Below, in pieces: positions 43,761 through 53,685 of a stretch of 64,000 nt of DNA. Each line of letters opens with the position of its first letter. Position 1 is the stretch's first letter. The notes beneath the pieces are model-generated. The model ran no database searches, had not been told where the DNA came from, and was given only the letters and a program-made list of their open reading frames with translations. The stretch is from Solibacillus merdavium. Its GTDB lineage: Bacteria; Bacillota; Bacilli; Bacillales_A; Planococcaceae. The stretch is taken from positions 1-64,000 of the forward strand of contig NZ_JACSPW010000002.1 of assembly GCF_014836935.1 (NCBI RefSeq), read 5' to 3'. The position numbers were made by a program, and so were the translations under genes.

Positions 43761-44693
43761 CTAGTAAACTGTTTCCTTGTAAATGAAGCCAGTATCCAGT
43801 GGGCGTAACGCTGGCTGAATTGCTTCCACTTGTTCAAAGAGCGATGATTTGATTTCGTCATATGCATCTTCGCCTTGTTCAAAGTACGTATCAATAGCTT
43901 GACGGTAAAGATTTGTCACTGTCACAACATAATCAAATGAATGGAGAACACCATCAATTTTCAATGAGTCTATTCCCGCTTCAAATAATTCATTCAGTTC
44001 TTCGATAATACACATATCATTTGGTGAGAAAATGTGCGTACCGTTTAAATCTTCGTAAATCGGGTATTTATTTTTACGTTCTTTATCATGTAAAAACATA
44101 TTTTTATTTTCTTTACGATTTTCGATTTGCATCGCTTCATCACGGTATAGGAAATAATTACCCAATAGTGAACGCTTTGACTGGAACATACATGTCATCC
44201 CATGTACTTGCACTTCAATTTCATGTTTTGTGTTTTCTTTGATTTCAATGACCTCATCAACAGAAAGCTCACGGGCAAGTACAGCACGTTTACTACCGCG
44301 ATCACCCCAATAATTCACTTGGAAGTAATTTGTTGCTGTCGTTTCAGGATTCCAATGCAATGGAATAGTAATTCCTAATTCACGCACTGCTACGATAACG
44401 GCCGGATCACCAAAGATAAGTGCATCAACACCAATACGTTGCATTTCTTTTAAATATTCATCCAGTGCATCTAAACGGTCATTATGAAATAAAGCATTGA
44501 CAGCTACATACACTTTTTTATCTGCAGCATGGATTAATTTCGTAGCTTCTTCCACTTGTGCTACTGTAAATTCTCCAGCCAATCGCAGACCAAATTTCTG
44601 TTCACCAATAACGAAAGCATCTGCTCCTGCATCAAGTAATGCAGCCACATGCTCAACGGATTGGGGAGTAAGTAATAATTCTGGTTTATTCAC
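43761..44693 (-). CDS. trhP1: TrhP1, U32-family tRNA hydroxylation protein (YrrN)
   Basis: 310 aa from a GTG at 44693 with GAGGTG 6 nt upstream; an in-frame TTG at 44714 lies before the ribosome site. Same fold as TrhP2, but shorter and with fewer cysteines (VQVHGMTCMFQSKRSLLGNYF). It works with TrhP2 in tRNA uridine-34 hydroxylation. It follows trmR by 5 nt, so trmR-trhP1-trhP2-udk form one transcript. Confidence 0.92.
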   Translation of the reverse strand: MNKPELLLTPQSVEHVAALLDAGADAFVIGEQKFGLRLAGEFTVAQVEEATKLIHAADKKVYVAVNALFHNDRLDALDEYLKEMQRIGVDALIFGDPAVIVAVRELGITIPLHWNPETTATNYFQVNYWGDRGSKRAVLARELSVDEVIEIKENTKHEIEVQVHGMTCMFQSKRSLLGNYFLYRDEAMQIENRKENKNMFLHDKERKNKYPIYEDLNGTHIFSPNDMCIIEELNELFEAGIDSLKIDGVLHSFDYVVTVTNLYRQAIDTYFEQGEDAYDEIKSSLFEQVEAIQPALRPLDTGFIYKETVY

Positions 44694-44698
44694 TCTAA

Positions 44699-45331
44699 TC
44701 ACCTCTTCAAACAAATTAACAATCCATCACCGACTGGGAAAAAAGCGCTCGTATAATCCGGGTGCGACATAATCCAATCTGAGAATGTTTTTAAATTACG
44801 AATCATTGTTCTTTTTCTTCTAGGCACTTCTTTTATATCTAAATTTGAAAGCCCATGCATGTACATATTATCGATATATAATACCCCACCCGATGGAACA
44901 AGTGGAGAGTATTTTTCGAAAAACTTCATGTACTGACCTTTTGCCGCATCAATAAAAACAGCATCAAAAGTAGTTGGAAGCTTTTCCATTTCTACCTCTA
45001 ACGCATCGCCCTCAATTATTTGTATACTGTTTGCCGCCTCTGACCTTGCAATAAACTCTTTAGCATATTGAACGCGTGATTCATCCCGTTCAATTGTCAC
45101 AATCTGACAATCGGGTAATGCTTTTGCCATTCGCAGTGCAGAATAGCCAATGGCCGTACCAATTTCCAAAATAGCTTTCGGTTTTTGAATACGCAATAAT
45201 TGATTCAATGATTCAATTCCGGCAAGCTGCATAATTGGGACATGATGTTGTTTTGCGAAGTTTTCCATTTCTACTAATAACTCATCACGCTCAGAAATGA
45301 AGGAAGCAATATAAGCGTCTGATAATTCCAT
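44699..45331 (-). CDS. trmR: TrmR, tRNA 5-hydroxyuridine methyltransferase (YrrM)
   Basis: 210 aa, class I O-methyltransferase of the catechol-O-methyltransferase type. SAM-binding ILEIGTAIGYSALRMA near residue 57, the metal Asp in VFIDAAKGQY and IDNMYMHG near the end. B. subtilis YrrM converts ho5U34 to mo5U34, completing the pathway with the two TrhP proteins next to it. Confidence 0.93.
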   Translation of the reverse strand: MELSDAYIASFISERDELLVEMENFAKQHHVPIMQLAGIESLNQLLRIQKPKAILEIGTAIGYSALRMAKALPDCQIVTIERDESRVQYAKEFIARSEAANSIQIIEGDALEVEMEKLPTTFDAVFIDAAKGQYMKFFEKYSPLVPSGGVLYIDNMYMHGLSNLDIKEVPRRKRTMIRNLKTFSDWIMSHPDYTSAFFPVGDGLLICLKR

Positions 45332-45540
45332 TCTTCATTCTCCCTTTACCTGGTTGTTTACGCATATCTTATATCCATAAGAAAAAAGACGAAACGAAGA
45401 TGTTTGCGCCTACAAAATTGTTATATAAGGACAAAAAATCACAACTTATAATAGCATGAAAAGAAAAGGAATGCGAATAATCTTTACTAAAATTCATCTT
45501 TAGACGGATTTTAAAAGCTATCCGATTCCTTTCCTTCTAA

Positions 45541-46659
45541 TTATCGCAAATATTTCTCAATGTTTGCCAAATGCTCATCATATGATTTTGCGAAGTGATT
45601 CGTACCTTCTTTATCAGCCAGGAAGTATAAATAATCGGTTTGTGAAGGATTTAAAGCCGCTTCTATCGACGTTTTCCCCGCTCCTGCTATCGGTCCAGGA
45701 GGCAATCCTACATTCTGATACGTATTATATGGGTTGTCTACTTCTAAATCTTCATACAACACGCGATCCTTATGTGAGCCTAAAGCATATAAAACAGTCG
45801 GATCGGTTTGTAATGGCATATCAATATCCATACGGTTGTAAAATACACTAGCTATTGTTTCACGGTCAGTTTGCGCTGTTGCCTCTTCTTCAAGTAATGA
45901 AGCAAAAGTCAATAATTCGTGCACTGTCATTTCACGTTCTACCAAAATCGGTGTATATTCCGAAACAATTGTGTTCATCGAAGTGAGCATTGTCTTTACA
46001 ATCTCTTCAATCGATGGATTTTCTTCATAAAACGGATATGTTGCAGGATATAAATAACCTTCCAATGCATGGCGAATATTTTCATTTAAAATATTCTCTG
46101 TTAATAAATCTGGATATTCAGTCATTAACTGCTCCACATAAGTTTTGTCCGTTACTTTTTTCAAGAAATCTTCTGCTTTATGAGGTGTATTTTTCTGTAT
46201 GACACCAGCTACTTGCTCAAGTGTCAATCCTTCTGGAACTGTCATTGTAAATACTGGTTCACGATACACTCTGCCCGTTTTTAAACTTTCAATAATTTCG
46301 TCCAGGGTCATCGATTGTGTTAAAGAATAGTCACCCGCTTGGAATGCAGATTCATTTTTAAATTTTGTATAATATTTAAAAATCCTTGCATCTTTAATGA
46401 TTCCCTTTTCTTCAAGAATGCTTGAAATCAAAGTAATTCCCGAACCCATAGGAATTTCAACTTCAATTTGCTTATTTGATTCCGGATCCATTGGTTCTAA
46501 TGCGGATGATACATAATTATAGCCAGAGAATCCTGCAATGGCGATAATGATGAGAACGGCAAGTGCGATGATTCCTACAATTTTTCGCACAGTTTTAACT
46601 TCTCCTTTACGCTCATTCATCTTATTGAACATTTCTTTTTTTGAATTTTCATCTAGCAC
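45541..46659 (-). CDS. mltG: MltG, endolytic murein transglycosylase (YceG-like)
   Basis: 372 aa, GTG start with AGGGGGG upstream. A cytoplasmic N-terminus of about 25 residues, one membrane segment (IVGIIALAVLIIIAIAGF), a LysM-like domain and the YceG catalytic domain follow. The catalytic Glu lies in ASLLEEEA near residue 255, followed by VFYNRMDIDMPLQTDPTV. It cuts nascent glycan strands. It lies upstream of trmR with a 209-nt gap. Confidence 0.93.
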   Translation of the reverse strand: MLDENSKKEMFNKMNERKGEVKTVRKIVGIIALAVLIIIAIAGFSGYNYVSSALEPMDPESNKQIEVEIPMGSGITLISSILEEKGIIKDARIFKYYTKFKNESAFQAGDYSLTQSMTLDEIIESLKTGRVYREPVFTMTVPEGLTLEQVAGVIQKNTPHKAEDFLKKVTDKTYVEQLMTEYPDLLTENILNENIRHALEGYLYPATYPFYEENPSIEEIVKTMLTSMNTIVSEYTPILVEREMTVHELLTFASLLEEEATAQTDRETIASVFYNRMDIDMPLQTDPTVLYALGSHKDRVLYEDLEVDNPYNTYQNVGLPPGPIAGAGKTSIEAALNPSQTDYLYFLADKEGTNHFAKSYDEHLANIEKYLR

Positions 46660-46814
46660 GGGAGCCCCCCCTTTTTCTCTTTCATATGATACATAAATTT
46701 CACTTGCGATACAATAATGAACAATGAATGTTACATGATTTGTATTTTATTAGCGACGTTATATAGAATAAAATGTTCTATTTAAAAGTATATTTGATAA
46801 ATTTATTAACAATA

Positions 46815-46852
46815 TAAAAAAACCTAACTAACGAATAACGTCAGTTAGGTTT
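46815..46852 (-). terminator. Terminator of the tandem DUF1292 gene
   Basis: AAACCTAACT/AGTTAGGTTT stem followed by a minus-strand T run. Confidence 0.85.
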
Positions 46853-46856
46853 GGGA

Positions 46857-47369
46857 CTAATTTTGTGATAGTGAGTTTAAAACTTGCTCGACCATTTCCC
46901 ACTCGGCATCGGTTTCAATCTGCAATAAGTCATCTACTTCACCATTCTCACCTGGGATGTAGGCAGAAGCAAATACTTCTTCCAGTTGTGGCTCACCGTC
47001 TTCTAAAGTAGCGTAAAATAAATAATTTTTCCCGTCATTTTCGAATCGGTGTAATATTTGACACATAATTTCTTCATCGTCGTCATTCGTAATTGTGAAG
47101 TAATTTGTTTGATCTGCACCAAATTCAGCCATTAAAGTATTCATTACTTCCTCTACCATCGCCCACTCTTCATCTGTTTCAATATCAGAGAAGCTTCCCA
47201 TCTCGCCATTTGTATCCAGAACATAACGCAACGCTGAAATACCAGCCTCTTCATCACCAACTAGCGTAAACAGTACATATGAATGTTCATCTGAATCAAA
47301 AGTGAATACGACGCGGCATTGTTGCTCCCCGCCATCTTCTGTTTGTAAAATAAAAATATTATCTTCCAT
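46857..47369 (-). CDS. Protein with two tandem DUF1292 domains
   Basis: 170 aa from the ATG at 47369 with AGGAGGAAAAGG upstream. Two DUF1292 units are visible, about residues 1-80 and 85-168. Each has a beta-rich front (CRVVFTFDSDEHSYVLFTLV; CQILHRFENDGKNYLFYATL) and ends in an acidic helix (ETDEEWAMVEEVMN; ETDAEWEMVEQVLN). The protein is very acidic and has no membrane segment. It is a paralogue of yrzB directly upstream. Function unknown. Confidence 0.8.
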   Translation of the reverse strand: MEDNIFILQTEDGGEQQCRVVFTFDSDEHSYVLFTLVGDEEAGISALRYVLDTNGEMGSFSDIETDEEWAMVEEVMNTLMAEFGADQTNYFTITNDDDEEIMCQILHRFENDGKNYLFYATLEDGEPQLEEVFASAYIPGENGEVDDLLQIETDAEWEMVEQVLNSLSQN

Positions 47370-47387
47370 TCCTTTTCCTCCTAAATA

Positions 47388-47421
47388 ATAAAACAGAGAA
47401 GGCTCATCACCCACTCTGTTT
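47388..47421 (-). terminator. Terminator between yrzB and the tandem DUF1292 gene
   Basis: AAACAGAG/CTCTGTTT stem with a T-rich minus-strand tail. Some read-through into the next gene is possible. Confidence 0.6.
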
Positions 47422-47438
47422 TTATGGTATCGAATGAA

Positions 47439-47729
47439 TTATTCTTCTTCGCCTAATTCGTCTTCAATTTGGTTTAATACTTCTTCAATTAAATCCCATT
47501 CCGCTTCAGTTTCGATAGGCGTTAATTCACCATCTTCACCATTTTCAGCAGGAACGAATGCAGAAGCAAAGATTTCTACTGCTCCATCTTCATCTTCTTC
47601 TGCTCCTACTAAAGAATATAATACGTATGATTTACCGAATTCTTCAGAATCAAAAGTGTGTAAAATTTCGCAAAGTTGTTCATTGCCGTTTTCATCGACT
47701 ACAGTAATATTGTTTTGTTGTTCTGACAT
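47439..47729 (-). CDS. yrzB: YrzB, DUF1292 protein
   Basis: 96 aa from the ATG at 47729 with GAGGTG upstream. Single DUF1292 domain with [22 protein letters not shown] and the acidic C-terminal helix [20 protein letters not shown]. It is in the conserved alaS-yrzL-yrrK-yrzB order of Bacilli. Function unknown. The downstream gene encodes a duplicated relative. Confidence 0.9.
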   Translation of the reverse strand: MSEQQNNITVVDENGNEQLCEILHTFDSEEFGKSYVLYSLVGAEEDEDGAVEIFASAFVPAENGEDGELTPIETEAEWDLIEEVLNQIEDELGEEE

Positions 47730-47847
47730 GAAAGTCACCTCTTCATTAAATTTAAGTATTGCCGGTTGTTGCTTCGTATATTATACATAAAGCTAGTGCA
47801 TATAAATACAAATAAGCCCTAGTTTAAGCAACATTGTTAGAAAGGAT

Positions 47848-47890
47848 AAAACTAACCGCCTTGTTTGAAACAAAGCGGCGTTTAGTTTTT
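47848..47890 (-). terminator. Terminator overlapping the yrrK stop
   Basis: AAACTAAACGCCGC/GGCGGTTAGTTT imperfect long stem; the minus strand continues TTATCC after TTTT. Confidence 0.5.
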
Positions 47891-48298
47891 ACTGTCTAAA
47901 TAACCTTGTAAAATCATGACCGCAGCCATTTTATCAATCACTTGCTTACGTTTTTTTCGGCTAACATCCGCTTCAATAAGCATGCGCTCAGCAGCCATGG
48001 TCGTCATACGCTCATCCCACAGTTTGACAGGGAAACCGAAAGTATCTTCCAATAACTTTTTATAGTTTTCAGAAGCTTCCCCACGCGGACCGATAGTATT
48101 ATTCATGTTCTTTGGATAGCCCACAACGAATTCAGTAACATTGTGTGCCTTTACAAGCTCGTTAATACGTTTAATCCCAAACTCGCCTGCTGCTTCATCA
48201 ATTTTTATTGTTTCGATACCTTGCGCTGTCCAACCGAACGCATCACTAATTGCAACGCCGACTGTTTTCGTGCCGACGTCTAAACCCATAATCTTCAT
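47882..48298 (-). CDS. yrrK: YqgF/RuvX-family RNase H-like protein (YrrK)
   Basis: 138 aa. RNase H-like fold with [15 protein letters not shown] at the start (first acidic residue), VGYPKNMN and the DERMTT motif near residue 97. The family is described as putative Holliday junction resolvase and as pre-16S rRNA nuclease in E. coli. It overlaps yrzL by 4 nt. Confidence 0.92.
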   Translation of the reverse strand: MKIMGLDVGTKTVGVAISDAFGWTAQGIETIKIDEAAGEFGIKRINELVKAHNVTEFVVGYPKNMNNTIGPRGEASENYKKLLEDTFGFPVKLWDERMTTMAAERMLIEADVSRKKRKQVIDKMAAVMILQGYLDSKN

Positions 48299-48567
48299 TT
48301 TTCCGCCTCAGCATTCCTTCTAATATAAAACTTTACGAGCTCCTCTAAAATTTCATCGCGCTCCAGCTTGCGGATTAAATTACGTGCGTCCTGGTGGCGA
48401 GGGATGTATGCCGGGTCACCAGATAATAAATACCCTACAATTTGGTTTGTTGGATTATACCCTTTTTCCTCTAAAGCCGTATACACCTTCAGCATCACTT
48501 GCTTTACTTCTTGTTCCATAGATTCCTCTGGAAAACTAAATTTCATCGTTTTATCGAAAGAACTCAA
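48295..48567 (-). CDS. yrzL: YrzL, IreB/ReoM family regulatory phosphoprotein
   Basis: 90 aa from a TTG at 48567 with GCGAGGTG upstream; this matches the [10 protein letters not shown] start of Bacillus homologues. Conserved [32 protein letters not shown]-type core. The family are targets of PASTA kinases: IreB in Enterococcus, ReoM in Listeria, where it controls MurA turnover. The N-terminal Thr in SFDKTM is the known phosphorylation position. Confidence 0.93.
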   Translation of the reverse strand: MSSFDKTMKFSFPEESMEQEVKQVMLKVYTALEEKGYNPTNQIVGYLLSGDPAYIPRHQDARNLIRKLERDEILEELVKFYIRRNAEAEK

Positions 48568-48587
48568 GACCAGCACCTCGCTTTCAG

Positions 48588-48620
48588 CAATAAAGAGATG
48601 GAGCATAGAAGCCCATCTCC
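48588..48620 (-). terminator. Hairpin between alaS and yrzL
   Basis: GAGATGG/CCATCTC stem with a short T-rich tail (TTTATT) on the minus strand; a weak terminator. Confidence 0.45.
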
Positions 48621-48684
48621 ATTTTTATCATTATAACTTATTCCCGCAAGCACTTCAAATATGCTAGTAGTAAATTTTAGATGT

Positions 48685-51357
48685 TTAGAAAGATTTTACT
48701 TTTTCATAGACTCCATTTAACGCTTCTTCTAGTTTTGAAGCATCTTTAGCACCAGCCATAGCCATATCAGGACGGCCGCCGCCTTTACCGCCACATGCTT
48801 CAGCAACATCCTTTACAATGTTACCTGCATGGTAGTTACCACCTACGATATCTTTCGTTACACCTGCGCATAGCATTACTTTATCGCCATCTACTGCACC
48901 TAGTACAATAACAGCTGCCTGCATTTTTTCTTTTAAATCATCCATCATTTGACGTAATTGATTATTATCTTTTGCATCCACTTTTGTTGCAAGTACCGTT
49001 ACATCACCTATTTTTTGTGCTGCATCCAATACTGCGCCTGCTTGTGCATTTGCAATTTTTTGTGATAATGATTCATTTTCACGTTGTAATTGTTTATAGT
49101 CTGCCTGTAGACCTGCTACGCGTGTTGCTACATCTTTTGGATTTGCTTTTAAAAGAGCAGATGCTTCATTTAAAATTGCTTCTTCTTCTTTAATAGCTTC
49201 ATATGCTGCTTTACCAGTTACAGCTTCGATACGACGAGTGCCTGCACCGATACCGCCTTCTGAAACAATTTTGAAAATGCCAATTTCTGAAGAACGGCTT
49301 ACATGCAATCCACCGCATAGCTCAATCGAATAATCCGAAACAGCTACTACGCGTACAACATCACCATATTTTTCACCGAATAAAGCCATTGCGCCCATTG
49401 CTTTTGCAGAATCGATATCCATCTCCTGAATCACGACTTCGATATCTTCCCAAATTTTTTCATTTACTGCACGCTCTACTTGTGCAAGCTCCTCTTTCGT
49501 TGCTGCACCGAAGTGAGAGAAGTCGAAACGTAAACGGTCGGGTCCAACGTAAGAGCCTGCCTGTGCTACATGGTCACCTAATACATCCTTTAAGGCACGG
49601 TGCATTAAGTGTGTTGCTGTATGGTTTTTAAGGATTAATTTACGTTTTGATTCATCTACTTTCGCAGTAGCCTCATCCCCAACATTCATTTCACCTGATT
49701 CCACTACAACAGTGTGTAACGGTTGACCATTTGGCGCCTTTTGAACATCTTTAACAATTGCTGTAAATCCGTCTGCTTCAATGACACCAGTATCGGCAAT
49801 TTGACCACCCATTTCAGCATAGAATGGTGTTTCAGAAAGAATAATTAATGCTTCTTCTCCTTCATTAGCCGTTGTCGTTTCTTGACCATTTACAACAATT
49901 GCAGCAATTTTTGCTGAAGTTTCAAATGCATCATAAATAAATGTTGATTGCTGTTTTAAGTTTGAAAGTACTTCGTTTTGCACTTGCATAGAATCCACAT
50001 CTGCACGCGCGTTACGAGCTCGATTACGTTGTTGTTCCATAGAAGCTTCAAAACCATCATGATCTACTGTCATACCAACTTCTTCTGCATATTCTTCCGT
50101 TAATTCGATTGGGAAACCGAATGTATCGTAAAGACGGAATGCATCCGCGCCAGGAATAACTGTTTCACCTTTTGCTTTTTGGCTCTCCACTACTTCGTTA
50201 AAGATTGCCAGTCCTCCATCAAGTGTTTCATGGAAGCGAACTTCTTCGTTTTTAATAACACGTTGAATAAATGCTTCCTTTTCTTTTACTTGTGGATAGA
50301 AATCTTGCATAATCTCCCCAACAGTCGGAACTAATTCAAACATAAATGGCTTTTCAATACCGATTTTTTTCGCATAACGAACTGCTCGGCGTAATAAACG
50401 ACGTAAAACATAGCCTCGTCCTTCGTTTGATGGCAATGCTCCGTCACCTATTGCAAATGCTACTGTACGAATATGGTCCGCAATTACTTTAAATGGTGTG
50501 TTAATATCTTCTGCTGAACCGAAAATCTCTTTTAAATTTACTTCATGTGGACGTTTGTATGAACGGTTAGCAAAGCTTTCTGTTTTTTCGATAATCGGCA
50601 TGAAAAGGTCCGTATCAAAGTTTGTTGGTACATTTTGTACGACAGAAACGATACGCTCAAGACCCATACCTGTATCAATATTTTGCTTCGGTAGTGGTGT
50701 ATATGTCCCGTCAGGATTGTGATTGAATTGAGAAAACACTAAATTCCACACTTCTAAATATCGCTCATTCTCCCCACCTGTATACATTTCTTCTGGTGGT
50801 GCACCAAAACCATACTCTTCTCCGCGGTCATAAAAAATTTCTGAGTTCGGACCAGAAGGACCTTCTCCGATATCCCAGAAATTCCCCTCTAAACGGATTA
50901 AACGCTCTTTAGGAATTCCAATTTCGTTATGCCATACGTCATACGCTTCTTGGTCTTCAGGATGAATCGTTACTGATAATTTTTCCGGGTCAAAGCCCAT
51001 CCATTTTTCATCCGTTAAAAATTCCCAAGCATAATGAATGGATTCTTTTTTAAAGTAATCCCCGATTGAGAAATTCCCCAGCATTTCAAAGAAAGTATGG
51101 TGACGCGCAGTTTTCCCTACGTTTTCAATATCGTTTGTACGAATCGATTTTTGTGCATTTGTAATACGTGGATTGTCCGGTATAATACGTCCATCAAAAT
51201 ATGGCTTTAATGTTGCAACTCCTGAGTTAATCCATAAAAGTGATGGGTCATTGATTGGTACTAATGGTGCTGATGGTTCAATGTGATGCCCTTTTTCTTT
51301 AAAGAAATCAAGATATAGACGACGAATTTCAGAACCTGTCATTGTTTTTGTAGTCAT
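48685..51357 (-). CDS. alaS: Alanyl-tRNA synthetase
   Basis: 890 aa, AGGAGG before the ATG. Class II catalytic core at the N-terminus ([34 protein letters not shown]), editing domain with HTATHLMH and CGGLHVSR zinc ligands (about 565-675), and the C-Ala domain ending in [14 protein letters not shown]. Expression is controlled by a T-box leader. First gene of alaS-yrzL-yrrK-yrzB. Confidence 0.97.
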   Translation of the reverse strand: MTTKTMTGSEIRRLYLDFFKEKGHHIEPSAPLVPINDPSLLWINSGVATLKPYFDGRIIPDNPRITNAQKSIRTNDIENVGKTARHHTFFEMLGNFSIGDYFKKESIHYAWEFLTDEKWMGFDPEKLSVTIHPEDQEAYDVWHNEIGIPKERLIRLEGNFWDIGEGPSGPNSEIFYDRGEEYGFGAPPEEMYTGGENERYLEVWNLVFSQFNHNPDGTYTPLPKQNIDTGMGLERIVSVVQNVPTNFDTDLFMPIIEKTESFANRSYKRPHEVNLKEIFGSAEDINTPFKVIADHIRTVAFAIGDGALPSNEGRGYVLRRLLRRAVRYAKKIGIEKPFMFELVPTVGEIMQDFYPQVKEKEAFIQRVIKNEEVRFHETLDGGLAIFNEVVESQKAKGETVIPGADAFRLYDTFGFPIELTEEYAEEVGMTVDHDGFEASMEQQRNRARNARADVDSMQVQNEVLSNLKQQSTFIYDAFETSAKIAAIVVNGQETTTANEGEEALIILSETPFYAEMGGQIADTGVIEADGFTAIVKDVQKAPNGQPLHTVVVESGEMNVGDEATAKVDESKRKLILKNHTATHLMHRALKDVLGDHVAQAGSYVGPDRLRFDFSHFGAATKEELAQVERAVNEKIWEDIEVVIQEMDIDSAKAMGAMALFGEKYGDVVRVVAVSDYSIELCGGLHVSRSSEIGIFKIVSEGGIGAGTRRIEAVTGKAAYEAIKEEEAILNEASALLKANPKDVATRVAGLQADYKQLQRENESLSQKIANAQAGAVLDAAQKIGDVTVLATKVDAKDNNQLRQMMDDLKEKMQAAVIVLGAVDGDKVMLCAGVTKDIVGGNYHAGNIVKDVAEACGGKGGGRPDMAMAGAKDASKLEEALNGVYEKVKSF

Positions 51358-51399
51358 AATTATTTCCTCCTATAATGTTTTTGAAGTACGATGAATTGG

Positions 51400-51640
51400 G
51401 CACAAAAAAAGCCTTCATCCCGGTAAAGGGACGAAGACTATTATCTCGTGGTACCACCCTAATTTATAATGCAATAAGCATTATATCTCAAGTGCTTTTA
51501 ACGTAAGCATACGGCAGGTATTAGCTGCACTCTGGAGTAGCTTTCCGTAATTTTCGCGGAGATTTTTTCAGCCTAGAAATCTCTTTCTGCTCACGAAGTC
51601 CAATACGTACTTGTTCCATCATCGTTTTCATATATATATG
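51400..51640 (-). promoter_or_regulatory. T-box riboswitch leader of alaS
   Basis: On the minus strand the T-box sequence AGGGTGGTACCACGAGA lies at 51444-51460, followed by a terminator (AGTCTTCGTCCC/GGGATGAAGGCT with a T run, 51404-51439). Upstream, about 180 nt can fold into the Stem I region. A GCT (complement of 51524-51526) near the 3' side of Stem I is a candidate alanine specifier, but the fold was not computed. Uncharged tRNA-Ala should stabilise the antiterminator. Confidence 0.92.
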
Positions 51641-51646
51641 TTCTTC

Positions 51647-51675
51647 ATTATAAAAAATTGATTTCGTGCTGTCAA
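51647..51675 (-). promoter_or_regulatory. SigA promoter of alaS
   Basis: Consensus TTGACA (complement of 51670-51675), 17-nt spacer and TATAAT (complement of 51647-51652), just upstream of the T-box leader. Confidence 0.85.
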
Positions 51676-51685
51676 TCCGCAATCC

Positions 51686-52834
51686 TTAATAATTAAAACG
51701 ATTTTTCGTTAATAAGATCAAAACAATGGCTGGTACTGTACAAATAACCATTCCTAAAAATGCCAAACTAGGCTCGATTTCATACAGAGCTCCTCCTAAA
51801 AGAGTTAAGATGGCTGCACTTAAACTCATTGCAAGCGCAGAATAAATCCCCTGTGCATTAGGAATTTGTTCTTTCGGTAAAGCTTGAGAAATATAGCGAA
51901 TGAATGCGTAATGCGCCATTGCAAATGACAGGGCATGAAGTGCCTGTGACACAATAAACATTGGCATATTCGGAAAAGCATATATTAAAATCCAGCGAAC
52001 AGTAGAGCCAATTGCCGCCAGTAACATTAACGAAGACGGCTTCCATTTCGTTAAAAACGTATCTGCCTTTAAAAAATATATAATCTCAAATAACACTGCT
52101 ACATTCAAAATCATTCCAATATAAAACGGATTTACATTTAACTCCTGTAAATATATATATCCATAATTATAGTAAGATGCATGTGCTCCTTGAAGTAGAA
52201 TAACTACAAATAATACGACGATGAAACTTTTTACATCGAAAAGCCCTTTCATCGATAATGATTTTCCTGTTTCCTTTGCAGGAGCTAAACTCAATACATC
52301 AGGGGCAGGCATTAATTGAATTGCTAATAATGCTGTTAAACCGAAAATCATTGCCCATAAAATCATTTGCTCGCCGTACATTCCCGTAATCATACTAATA
52401 ATTAACACAGCAACTACGTATCCGAATGAGCCAAGTGAACGTGCTTTTCCATAATGAATTCCCCCGTGTTGCATTAATGTCGCTGCGCTGCTTTCCACTG
52501 CTGGTAATAATGCCGGATACAATGCACTAAAAAGCATCGTCATGATGAATAAGCCTATAAAAGAATCGATCGGTACATAGAGTATTGCGGTTACTAAAGA
52601 CGCTACTGTGAAGAATACGAGTACATTTTTATTACTCATTATTTTTGATACATACGGGAAAATTAGGATTGTTGATATTGCTCGTGCAACTAAACCAAAC
52701 CCCATTATAATACTCGCATCTGAAACGGTTAAACCTTTGTCATTAATAAGCCAGCCTGTCCAATAAGGTAAAAAAATACCCCATGTAATAAAGAACATAA
52801 AAAAATTCTTTGCCAGCCAACGCTGATTGTTCAT
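51686..52834 (-). CDS. MFS transporter, PPP (HcaT-like) family
   Basis: 382 aa from the ATG at 52834 (an alternative ATG is at 52855). Twelve hydrophobic segments. The N-terminal FFMFFITWGIFLPYW and the second-half YYNYGYIYLQEL and HALSFAMAHYAFIRYI segments match the MFS_1_like group that includes 3-phenylpropionate and YwbF-type transporters. The GKARSLGSFGY loop is conserved in that group. Substrate unknown. Divergent from the YeiL-type regulator, with a CRP-like palindrome between them. Confidence 0.75.
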   Translation of the reverse strand: MNNQRWLAKNFFMFFITWGIFLPYWTGWLINDKGLTVSDASIIMGFGLVARAISTILIFPYVSKIMSNKNVLVFFTVASLVTAILYVPIDSFIGLFIMTMLFSALYPALLPAVESSAATLMQHGGIHYGKARSLGSFGYVVAVLIISMITGMYGEQMILWAMIFGLTALLAIQLMPAPDVLSLAPAKETGKSLSMKGLFDVKSFIVVLFVVILLQGAHASYYNYGYIYLQELNVNPFYIGMILNVAVLFEIIYFLKADTFLTKWKPSSLMLLAAIGSTVRWILIYAFPNMPMFIVSQALHALSFAMAHYAFIRYISQALPKEQIPNAQGIYSALAMSLSAAILTLLGGALYEIEPSLAFLGMVICTVPAIVLILLTKNRFNY

Positions 52835-52896
52835 AATAATACAGCCTTCTTCCATTCTTATAATGTTGAATAATAGCACGACAATTTGTACAATAA

Positions 52897-52912
52897 TGTG
52901 AGATATCTCATA
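52897..52912. promoter_or_regulatory. CRP/FNR-like palindrome
   Basis: TGTGAGATATCTCATA matches TGTGA-N6-TCACA in 9 of 10 fixed bases; its core TGAGATATCTCA is a perfect palindrome. It lies in the divergent region between the MFS gene and the Crp/Fnr-family regulator gene. Confidence 0.55.
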
Positions 52913-52939
52913 TTTTCTATTAAGGAGTTGCTTTATAAT

Positions 52940-53608
52940 TTGAGAAAGTTATCACTAGAAGAAAGTAAACATTATATTGAGCATTACCCTATTTCTCAAT
53001 ATTTTTCATTTGATATTACTCCCTTTATCCAAGTATATGAATTTGATAAAGGAGAGTATATTTTCCATGAGCATTCATTTCCTGATTATTTATATTACAT
53101 GATTGAAGGAAAAGCGAAATTATATGTTACACATAAAAACGGAAAAATTTCTCTTATTGATTTTATAACATCTCCTACTTTTATGGGAGAAATGGAGTTA
53201 TTAAATGCGGAGCGCTATTCAAAAGGCATCCAGACCGTTACAACATCCATTTGTTTTGCAATCTCAATACGTGAAGTAAAGGAAAAATTATTAGCTGATC
53301 CGGTATTTTTAAAAATGCTCTGTCTTTTTTTAAGTCAAAAGACAATGAATGCGACAGCCAAATATACACAAAACCAGGCTTATCCTTTAGAAAATAGACT
53401 CGCATCATTCATTTTACTATCGTCTGATCAACAATTCTATAAAGAAAAACATACAGAGGTATGCGAATATTTAGGGGTATCATACCGACACTTATTATTT
53501 GTTCTTGCACATTTTTGCGAAGAAGAATACTTAACGAAGAAAGATCGGGGATATGTACTAACAAATCGACAAGCATTAGAAAAACTCGCTAGCGAAATTA
53601 CGTATTAA
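52940..53608 (+). CDS. YeiL-like Crp/Fnr-family transcriptional regulator
   Basis: 222 aa from a TTG at 52940, with AAGGAG 12 nt upstream; the frame is open to 52886. A cyclic-nucleotide-binding-like fold (FDKGEYIFHEHSFPDYLYYMIEGKAKLY, SLIDFITSPTFMGEMEL) precedes a winged helix with YLGVSYRHLLFVLAHF. That helix and the NQAYPLENRLASFILLSSD linker align clearly with E. coli YeiL. In E. coli yeiL is next to the NupC-type psuT gene; here a NupC gene also follows, in opposite orientation. The ligand is unknown. Confidence 0.8.
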   Translation: MRKLSLEESKHYIEHYPISQYFSFDITPFIQVYEFDKGEYIFHEHSFPDYLYYMIEGKAKLYVTHKNGKISLIDFITSPTFMGEMELLNAERYSKGIQTVTTSICFAISIREVKEKLLADPVFLKMLCLFLSQKTMNATAKYTQNQAYPLENRLASFILLSSDQQFYKEKHTEVCEYLGVSYRHLLFVLAHFCEEEYLTKKDRGYVLTNRQALEKLASEITY

Positions 53609-53645
53609 AAAGACTGTGCTAAAAGTAATTTTTAGCACAGTCTCC
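53609..53645. terminator. Terminator between the regulator gene and nupC
   Basis: AGACTGTGCTAAAA/TTTTAGCACAGTCT perfect 14-bp stem at 53611-53643 between convergent genes; TTTT follows on the minus strand. Confidence 0.75.
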
Positions 53646-53685
53646 TATAAAATAATTTCTTATATTTTGAACAAAATAAAAAAGT

